A DNA stretch of 64,000 bases from Carnegiea gigantea (Eukaryota > Streptophyta > Magnoliopsida > Caryophyllales > Cactaceae): positions 1-64,000 of the forward strand of contig JAKOGI010000534.1 in assembly GCA_029747015.1 (NCBI GenBank), in the 5' to 3' direction. Of the stretch, positions 1-9,900 are shown piece after piece. The notes below the pieces were generated by a model, which saw only the letters and a list, made by a program, of their open reading frames with translations, had not been told where the DNA came from and searched no databases. The first letter of the stretch is position 1, and each line of letters begins with the position of its first letter. Position numbers and translations under genes: made by a program.

Positions 1-548
1 ACGACTCCCCCGATTAGATCGCGAAGTGAGGTCGACTTTTAAGACGAGGAATCGTTTCTCCCCGTAGATTCGATTCTTCGCAGGCGACTCCCTCACTTAA
101 TCTAATTGGGGTCGACTTGCATCTCTTTCTTCCAGCCACGACTCCTCCGATTAGATCGCGAAGTGAGGTCGACTTTTAAGACGAGGAATCGTTTCTCCCC
201 GTAGATTCGATTCTTCGCAGGCGACTCCCTCACTTAATCTAATTGGGGTCGACTTGAATCTCTTTCTTTCAGCCAGGACTCCTCCGCTTAGATCGCGAAG
301 TGAGGTCGACTTCTAAGACGAGGAATCGTTTCTCCCCGTAGATTCGATTCTTCGCAGGCGACTCCCTCATTTAATCTAATTGGGGCCGACTTGAATTTCT
401 TCCTTCCAGCCACGACTCCTCCGATTAGATCGCGAGGTAAGGTCGACTTCTAAGACGAGGAATCGTTTCTCCCCGTAGATTCGATTCTTCGCAGGCGACT
501 CCCTCACTTAATCTAATTGGGGTCGACTTGAATCTATTTCTTCCAACC
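1..548. repeat. Four 137-bp tandem repeats, each an imperfect hairpin
   Basis: Four head-to-tail units occupy 1-137, 138-274, 275-411 and 412-548, each exactly 137 bp with only a few substitutions. In unit 1 the left arm (2-54) is largely the reverse complement of 71-116: CGAGGAATCG (45-54) faces CGATTCTTCG (71-80), and GATTAGA with AAGTGAGG faces CCTCACTT with TCTAAT. Positions 55-70 form the loop. Units 1 to 3 end in a pyrimidine-rich stretch followed by CAG, which looks like a splice acceptor; unit 4 ends CAACC and runs straight into the ATG of the PMD gene at 549. The array starts at the window edge, so more units may lie to the left. Confidence 0.95.
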
Positions 549-3456
549 ATGGTGCATTTTCTGGATTCATCATCCGATCCCAAGAAGCCAACTCTTACCA
601 TCCTGGACAGAGAAGATGATCCAATTGAAGAAGGCGTGACTCTCTGTGTAGATATGCCAACACCCCTACCGTCCAGACGTTCTTTGCTCCATAACTACCT
701 TGCAGATTCATGCTGGAGTGTGGAATCTACCCGTGACATACAAAGATCAGACGGAGTCATCTCGACTTTGAGAGTTTTGAAGCTTAGCTCGCCATTATTT
801 GCATCTTCAGTCCCTTCCCAAGGAGCAACACCCTTACTTAGGCATCGTATCATGGACGGAACACTATCCTGGGGCAATTTTTCACCTTGTTTCTCCGACA
901 ACTTCTTCATACCGTGCTATTGGGAATGGCTTGAAGACATTCTCGGTCGCAACAAGGACAAACTTAAGGAATGGAGGCTTCATGACGGACTATATGCATC
1001 ACTGTTCTCTTATGACATGAGTCTCACCGTCTTCAAAGTATTTTGTGAGCTGTGGTGCCACACTACCAACACCTTTTGCACAGAGAGTGGCGATATGTCA
1101 ATCTCCTTATGGGATTTGCGGACTATAGGTGGACTTCCAGCTGACGGTGCTTACTATGAAGAAGTCATTCCACCCGCCAGAGAACTCCTTTCTGCAGGAC
1201 GTGGAGAAAATGATATTCCAGCGACTTGCACATTCCTTTTTTCCGCATTCCACAGACTATGCCAAGATGTTCATGGCCTTATTCAACTTCCTGCTACCGA
1301 ATGGATACGCTTCTGGTTTCGAGGGCGGCAGATTTACACACCTCCTCCCAGTCGTGACAACAGAAAGCGAGTTAAAGCTCCAACAAACACATCATGTCCA
1401 TCTGGTATGATTGCTCCTCGCACAGGGCGAACGAAGAGAGAGAAGGACCCTTTTGTGACGCTCAACATTCCTGAGGCTCTAATCGAAGAGACTTACCTTG
1501 CTGCCCTAATTTCCTGTTGGCTGTGCTCATTTGTGCTACCAACTGAAGCAGTGTGCCTTATTCGTCCAACTGTGTTTGTAGCTGCAAGCAAACTAGCTCG
1601 CGGGGAATATCTAAACCTCGCAATTCCTGCTTTGGCTAGCATTTATCGGGGATTACATAGAATTTCCACAGCTCGGAGCTTGAATAAGTTGGAAGTAATT
1701 TTTCCTATTCACTACGTTTATGGATGGTTAGGGACTTACTTCCCAACTTATTTTGATCATCCCCATCATCGGCATGACCATCCTAAGATGGTGAGGTTCT
1801 CTGGCGAAAAGATGAATCGGACTCCTGACGTACAAGAAGCTCGAGAACTATTGAAATGCAAGGATCCATCCGTCATGTATTCTAACGCTCTTATGAAGGA
1901 TACATCGATCACCTTGATTGACACCCAAAATTTATCCTCAAGCTGGAAAGCATATTTGATTTGCCTCCGCTCTGGGTTTTCGACTTTGCGACAAGGAAGA
2001 ACAATTGTGATCGAACCATACTTTCCTTGTAAGTTTGGGCGACAATTTGGCTTCTATCAAGATGTACTCAGTGAGCCACGGATGAATGACAGAGAGGGCA
2101 CCTTACAGGATGTAGCTCGCTATTGGTTCAACCTTACAGAACATATAACAAGGTCCAGCGTGACAATTCCTGCTCCTCCTGACAAGAAGTCTACACTGGT
2201 TACCATTGCATATGCTAATTGGTGGCGATCTTCGCGAGGCGACCTTTTCTCTCAAGGGCTTAAACATCCTAGAGGCGAGATGGTGCAACCACGAAGAGCT
2301 CCTAAAGTGAGGATTGCTGATGATGCATCCGCCTTAGTTGTGACATCTGGTAAAGCAAGTGCACATAAGCCAATCATGCAGCAGCGTAATGAACATACCC
2401 TATCTCCAGCTGAGGTTAGAAAAGAAGGAGGGGATAGTTCCTCATTAGGAGCAAACACATCTCCTCAGAAAAGTAGAAGTTGTTCGCCTGGTAAAGAGAA
2501 GATTGAAGCTTTGAGAGGTTTGGGTGTTAGGTCTTCCATTAGTGGAGCGAAGAATTTGTCAGGCTCGAAAAGCCAACTAGACGTTGCCACCAAGCTGCCT
2601 AACTCCAAGAACAAGTCTAACAGTGCGACGAGCTCACTGAAATCGGCAAACAAAGCAAAGGGAGAGGTGCATCCTGTTATCCTGCCCCCTTTTCTTCCCC
2701 CCCCTTTTTTTTTTTTTTTACCTAACCCTCCTTTTAATGTAGGGATATACTGCCGAAATCGGAGATAGACTTAAGGCCGTATTTGGTGACAAAGACAGTG
2801 AAGCCACCTTGACTGTGCCTGCTGCTAAGTCGATTGAGGACGATTCTATTAACATAATGCCCTCACCAGTGAAACAAACAGAGCGCTGTGAATCACCTGC
2901 TCCTTCTGTTGCAACCTACTTCCCTGGGAGAATTGCTTCTGGCGTGTTTAATGATTTGGCCTTGAGTGTGAAGCAACGTTTTCAGCAACAGTTGAAAAAG
3001 TTCATCCCAAAGACAGAGGGTGACCTGGGAAATATCCGCCAGGAAGCTGAGCAAATATATGAAACATTATCATCCTTTCAGGCAGATTATTTGGGGCTGA
3101 AGAATAATGTCGAGGCATACTTGAACGAAGTCGGACAGTATCTGAAATTGAAAGCTCAATTAGAAGATCGGACTCCTACCAAAGATGTGCTAGGTAAGCG
3201 GGCAGCCTTATTAGACAAACTTGGGGAGGCACGAGCTTCAATGGAAAAGGTCGGTGCGCAGTTTGACGAGACAACTACTGCTATCGCCCAAGTTCACAAG
3301 CGAAGGAAGCTACTCGAGGCAGATCTTGAGCGAGCAAAGGCGGATGAGCTGGAACTGCAAGACAAATTAGTAGAGACTGAAACTTCATTGAAGAAAGCCA
3401 AAGATAGTGTGTCTCTTCTTGAACAAGAGGTTGCCGATTTAGATGCTGCCCCCTAA
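549..3456 (+). CDS. Plant mobile domain (PMD) protein with coiled-coil tail, carried antisense in the retrotransposon
   Basis: Two exons: 549-2666 (706 codons) and 2743-3456, joined by a 76-bp GT-AG intron whose 3' half is a long pyrimidine tract. Both exons are phase 0, giving a 943-residue product. The ATG at 549 sits in a good plant context (AACCATGG) directly after the tandem repeats; upstream in-frame codons lie in repeat DNA. Residues roughly 110-480 resemble the aminotransferase-like plant mobile domain (PF10536) of MAIN/MAIL proteins, with the typical W-rich stretches WEWLEDILGR and ISLWDLRTIGGLP. Residues about 560-700 are polar and Ser/Lys-rich. The second exon encodes a heptad-rich coiled coil (about residues 790-940). 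PMD proteins in Arabidopsis act in silencing and genome stability; TE-borne copies are known, but their role is unsettled. The C-terminus appears frameshifted near 3449-3453. Confidence 0.8.
2667..2742 (+). other. Intron of the PMD gene
   Basis: GT at 2667, AG at 2741-2742. The interior has runs of C and a 15-base T run before the acceptor. The exon on each side ends or starts at a codon boundary, and the frame downstream matches the coiled-coil frame, which supports splicing. Without splicing, translation stops at 2768 after a proline/phenylalanine-rich nonsense tail. Confidence 0.8.
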
Positions 3457-3533
3457 TTACCGCAGAAGAAACGGCTCAAGTTGAAGCAGCAAGGAAACGT
3501 GCCCAAGAGCTTTTAGGCACACTGGGTGCCTAG

Positions 3534-3952
3534 ACCATGTCCGATGGATTTGTTCTAGAATTTTTTGGAACTTTGCAACTTGCTAGTTCTTTTTTTTTTT
3601 GAAGTCAGTATGGTTTTATTGTAATTGGTTTTGATATATTGCAATAAGATGAATCTTTCGATTCGAGTTTACGCAATAATATGTAACTGTACCCAATGAA
3701 CAAAACCAATACACTAACACAATGACGACTGTACTTAAGAAATATATCAAAGTTGCCTACGTACCTGGAGGGAATGTAATACCCTAAAGGATCAAGCCAT
3801 ACGTAGTTCAAGAACATAACATTTTTTATTTGTTTTGTTTTGCCGTTCACAGTTTAGACTCTTGCGGGCCAGGAGTAATACAAAGGAAATTTAACTTGAA
3901 AGAACGAGCAGTTTAGGCTCTTACTTAGGAGCTTTACAACATTAATTCTATT
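3534..3952. other. Spacer between convergent PMD and gag-pol genes
   Basis: About 420 bp separate the PMD stop codons (3454-3456, or an older one at 3531-3533) from the gag-pol stop at 3953-3955. It is AT-rich and contains a T10 run near 3590. Both transcripts should terminate or overlap here. I see no other gene. Confidence 0.6.
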
Positions 3953-6900
3953 TCAAGGGTAATAACGCTTCAAGAACTTGCCATTTATGGGTCCTACGCG
4001 CACTCCATCAGCACCAACTATCTTGTATGCTCCATTTGTGTAGACTTCTCTGACTACATAAGGACCATCCCATTTGGAGGTGAATTTGCTTCCAGACTTG
4101 TGAGAAACGATGATCGGTCTTCTTACTGCCAGGACCTGGTCTCCCACTTGAAACGAGCGTGGCCGAACCTTTTTGTTGAACGCTCTTGATAAACGGGCTT
4201 GGTAGCATTCTAGCTTTTGTTGAGCCTGAAGTCTCCTCTCATCAAGGGCCTCCAACTCAGCTAAGCGAAGCCTGTGATTTTCGTCTTCCGTTAAACCTTC
4301 CTGTATGGCGATGCGGAGTGATGGGATTTGAAGCTCCAACGGTAGAACGGCTTCAACTCCATACACCAAAGCGAATGGGGTCGATTGTGTTGGCGTCTTG
4401 TACGTTGTTCGATATGCCCAAAGAGCTTCCCCTAATCTCTCATGCCAATCCCGTTTAGACTTTGCGACAACCTTTTTGAGTAAGTTACAAAGCGTTTTGT
4501 TGAAGGCTTCTGCCAGGCCATTTGCAGGGGCGTTGTACATGGAAGACTTATGCTGGGAGAACTTAAACTTCTCGCACAGACTTGTCATCAGGCTGTTGAA
4601 GAAAGGCTTACCATTATCGGTGATAATGTACCTCGGCACACCATACCGATAGATAATGTGTGTCCTTATGAAGTCGACCACATTTTCTTTTTTGACCTCT
4701 CTTAGTGGGATCGCTTCCGCCCATTTAGAGAAGTAATCAGTGGCAGCTAGGATGTAAGAGTGACCAGCAGACGATTTAGGCGTGATTGGTCCAACGACAT
4801 CGAGCCCCCATGCCTCAAATGGCCAAGATGCAACTGTTGGGTGAAGAGGTTCAGGAGGTTGATGTATGAAGTTAGCATGGAACTGGCAAGCATCGCACCT
4901 CTTTGCATAATTTATGCAATCTTGCACCATAGTGGGCCAGTAGTAGCCCATCCTTTTAATGCGATCATGTAACCTAGGCCCTGATTGGTGTGCTCCACAC
5001 ACACCTGAATGAGCTTCTATCATTGCTTGCTTTGCTTCTTCCACGCCCAAGCATCGTAACCAAAGACCAAGAGGGGAGCGTCGATAGAGCGTCCCGTTGT
5101 AGTAAAGGAAGCTTGAAGCCCTCCGCTGTATTTCTATCTTATGCCTTGGGTCACTAGGCAGTTTTCCATGCTCTAAGTACTCAATTATAGGTTGACGCCA
5201 GTCTTCTGCATCTGTTTCAAGAACACATATCATGTTGACGTCTTCCTCTAAATTTTCATCATCTGGCGGAACAACCCAACAACTACACACTGGAATAGTC
5301 ATTCTTTCTTCTGCCCCCAGTGCCAAAGTGGCTGCGAGGCTTGCTAGTGCGTCAGCCATCTTGTTGGCACTCCTTGGCACGTGCTCTAACTTGATCATGT
5401 CCAACTTATTTAGCAGGCGTAATGCTTGCCTGTGATACGGGACAAGGTCCTCTTTCTTGACCTCGTATTCGTCAAGTAGTTGATTAATGACCAACTGCGA
5501 GTCACCATATATGTTGAGATCGGTGATCCCCATCTCAATAGCCATTTCAAGGCCCAAATTAAGCGCTTGGTATTCCGCCACATTGTTAGAGCACAACTGA
5601 GTAAGCACAAATGAATACGGAAGAATGTGCTTTTCGGAGGAGACGAAAACCACTCCTGCACCAGCGCCATCACGTCTAGCTGCACCATCGAAATACATTT
5701 CCCAGGGAGGGAGGATATCGATGTAGAACACGCCTTCTCCTGGCAAATCATCATTCAACTCCCAAGCATCAGGAATGGGGTGATCTGCCAAGAAATCTGC
5801 CAACGCTTGCCCCTTAACCGCTCTTTGGGGTACATAGACAAGGTCGTACTGTTTTAAGATGACCGCCCATTTTGCCAGTCGCCCATTTAAGATTGGCCTA
5901 GATAAGATGTACTTGATGGGATCAGTTTTGGAGATCACTTGCACTGTATAGGCCTGCATGTAATGCTTTAATTTCTGGATGGCAAAGATGAGTGACAAGC
6001 ACATCTTTTCAATAGGGGAGTACTTCAACTCAGCGCCGACCAATGTACGACTTAAGTAGTACAGAGCAACTTCTTTCCCTTCCTCGTTTTCCTGTACGCA
6101 TAATGCTCCTAGGGATTTTTCCTGAGCTGCAATGTACAGTCGAAGAGGCTTGTCTGGAATGGGTGCCCCCAATACCGGAGGATGGGACAAATATTCCTTT
6201 ATTTTCTTGAAAGCTGCTCGGCATGAGTTGTCCCATTCAAACGGTGCTCCCTTTTTCATGAGGTGGCTGAAGGGGTGACAACGTCCTGCAAGATTTGAGA
6301 TGAATCTTCGGATGTATGCCAAGCGACCTTGAAGTCCGCGAAGCTCTCTAAGATTCTTCGGCTCTGGCATCTCTTGAATTGCCTTGATCTTCGATTGGTC
6401 GATCTCGATTCCTCGATGGTGAACGATGAAGCCTAAGAATTTTCCGGATGAGACACCGAACGCGCACTTGAGCGGGTTCATCTTCAATTGACATCTCCGT
6501 AATCGTTCAAAGATCAAACGAAGATCTTGTATGTGGTCCTCCCTCTTTTTGGACTTGACTACCAGATCATCGACGTAGCATTCAACTTTTTTGTGAAGCA
6601 TATCGTCAAAAATTGTTTGCATTGCCCTTTGGTAGGTTGCTCCTGCATTCTTAAGTCCGAAGGGCATTACTTTATAGCAAAAAATGCCCTTAGGTGTGCG
6701 GAAAGCTGTGGCCTCTTGATCCTCTGGAGCCATCAGAATCTGATTGTATCCTGCGGTACAATCCATGAATGACAACGCTTCATGCCCTGTAGTTGAGTCG
6801 ATCATGAGTTCTGTGACAGGTAGCGGGAAATCATCTTTTGGACAAGCGTCGTTGAGATCCCGGAAGTCCACACAAATACGAAGTTGTCCATTCTTCTTTC

Positions 6901-9900
6901 TGACAGGCACGATGTTTGCGATCCATGTTGGGTATTTAACCTCGCGAATGAATCCCGCCTCTATGAGTTTGTTGACCTCCTTTTCAATTTCCGGTACCAA
7001 CTCTGGGCGAAAACGTCGCTGAGGTTGTTTCTTAGGCGAAATACCCCTTTTGATAGATAAGCGATGAACTGCAACCTTCGGGTCCAACCCGGGCATTTCT
7101 TTATAACTCCAAGCAAATATGTCCTTGTACTCTGTCAGGAGTTCCAAGTACTGCTTTTCTTCTTCTAGTGTAAGTGATGAGCTTACGTAGATAGGGCAAG
7201 GCTCTTCATTGGTTCCAAGATTCAGCTCTTTCAGATCATCAACTGTAGCCTGTCCCCCATCTTCGAAAGTCTTAGGAGTCTCTGCCAACTCTATCTCATA
7301 GTCTGAGTCATCACATTCGTGGATCGTGATATGATTAGAAGAAATAGCTTCTTCTTTCTCGGCTTCCTCGTTAGAGCCAGAGTTTTTTCGTTGGCCTGTG
7401 AAGACCACAGTGCGCCTCTTTACTCTTAATGAACCGTCTGTCTTAACATCCAGACTAGAGAAACGTTTCATACGAGAAGGGATTGAACTTTGAACTTCAT
7501 TTATCATTCCCAAGCGGCTAAATGCAGAGCTTTTCTCGAGCTGAAGTTGAGAGTTTGAGGACTTTTCACCAACTCCTATCCTGGCAAAAACCGAAGGCTT
7601 TGGCTGAGGATCATTTTTGATCCTGTTGAAAACAGAGCATCTGTGATCTTTTCCTTTCCCTATACGGGTGAATACTGACGGACGTTTTTTAGAAGTAGAT
7701 GATTGTAGCCTATCAAACACAGAGGGCTTTGGGTTGGGTGAAGCATTTTCCTCTTCACTCACGTCTACTTCTTCAGCTGAGATGTGTTGAATCACCAACT
7801 TTTTGTCCTTTCGTCGCCCAGAGATTTTGACCGGCTGCGGTGGTGTGAAACCCAGTCCAACTTTAGAGACGGCTATTGAACCTCCCTGTTCTTGAATCTT
7901 CCTCTGAGTTTCGGTAAGGCCATGAGGCTTGGCTTCGACTACCTTTCCTAAAGCCGTTGGATTTTGAAAGTCGTAACCAGCTCTCTCCATAAGCTTGTAC
8001 GCATTAGGATCAAATCCTTCCCTAGTCCGTGCGCTTGGCAAGTCATCGCCTTCTTTAGAAGAAACGACAAACCCGGAAAGAGGGGGGCTACTCACCTTAG
8101 CCTGCCGCATTTTAAGCGTTGGAACTGTTGCACTTCCTTTCAAGGTGATTATGTTAGCTCCATTATCCTTTTTGGTAGCTTCGGTCTCGACGCTTCTGCT
8201 TGTACACTCGCTAAAGGGCGATTCGCCCTCCTTACGGCGAGACCTAGGTATGTACCTTAAGACTGGTGGCACTGATCCTGTTGAAGCAGCAGCCTGTTTA
8301 GCGACTTGCTCAACACAAGAGGTGGTGCTACCTTGCTTGCTTGCTTCTTTCTCGAGTTGCTGCTTAGGAGCATCAACTTTTGCTGCTTGAGGGATCTTCT
8401 TTGCGACACCTTTGCCTGTGGAAGAAATGGTTGACGGCATGGTTTCTTTAGGTGCAGCACCTTCTTCAAAGAACCTTGCGTCTGCAAAATGAGACTCAGC
8501 CTTAGTGAATGGCTTGACATCCCCGTTTATTTTCTTCTCTCCATCACGGTAGTACTTAAGGCATTGGTGTAAAGTGGAGGCCACTATCCCATGCTCATGA
8601 AGCCATGGTCGCCCAAGTAACAACTTGTAGGACGTCTTAGCATCGATTACATGAAAGATGGAGGATGTCATCAAATCTCCCATTATCAGTTCAACGCGAA
8701 TCATGCCGATTGCACGTTGGCCCTCAAGGTTAAAGCCTTGAATCATCGTTCGGCTCTTAGACAGTTCTTCCACTGTGATGCCTAAGTCGTTCATTGTAGA
8801 CTTCGGCATGATGTTGACGGCTGACCCTCCATCCACGAGAATGCGTCTGACTTTCTGCTCCCTAATGTAACCAGTCACAAACAAAGGACGATTATGGGGC
8901 TTAGATCCTAACAACAAATCGTCGTCAGTGAAAGTGACTGCGGTGTTGCAATAGGCACACTGAACAGGGCCTTCTGTCAATGCTCCCACATCCTTGATTT
9001 TATCAGCATAAAGTTCTGGGTGTTGTAAGGCAGCAACAACATGTCGGCGCATCTCGTCAGGCAAACAAAAGATTTGCCCCCAGCCCATGCGAGCTGGCAA
9101 AGCCTCCAAGACAGTTAAAGTCTTATCAGCTACTCTAGGAGACCCCTCTTGTCCATCACTTCCTTCGTCTTCGTCTTCTTCGAGCTCAGAACATGAGGTC
9201 ATGTTAACCGTAACTTTCTCAAAGAAGCCCGTTGGGAAAAACTCTTTGAGTGTGACGGGAACAAGCGGCTCCTGCTCCAGGAGGTCAATAGGCAGAGTTT
9301 CGTGCCTTTTGACGTTCTTGGACTTCTTCTTTCCTTTTGAATGACGAGGGCTTTTCTTTCTTCCTTGTCTCTTCCTGCGGCGGAGAAGCGGTGATTGCAC
9401 TTGGCTTTGCTTCCTTGGCCTCCGGCGAGTGACAAGAGTCCATCCCTCTTCATCAACATCAGTTTTGTCAGAGACATCTATAATAGGCTCAGTCTCTGGC
9501 GCGAGCCCTTCCGAACCAATTGGAATCACTACAGGCTCCAGACTTCCAAATTGAATTGTAATTAATTTCACTCCAAGGAAGGAAATCAATTCGGTATTTA
9601 GTTTACCACGAGGTGGAGTATGCTTTGGCCTCCAGGGCGATGAGGAATACTCCAACTGAGTGGAGATATGATTTGTCTCCACAGTGTCGTCCAAATCTAA
9701 TATTATCTTCCCATCCCTGGCAAGTTGCATAATACGCTCCTTGAGCGTAACGCATCTCTCGAGAGGGTGACTGACCACCCTATGATACCGACAGTATTTT
9801 GGGTCGGTAACCCTTCCAGCTTCTTCGGGCCGTTTCGGTTCTGGAAGTTGAATAACCCCATTTTCAAGGAGATCATCCAGCATTCCCGACAAGTCTGAGT

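Noticed and set aside
1..548. CRISPR-like array
   Set aside because: Units are contiguous with no unique spacers, and the DNA is plant nuclear.
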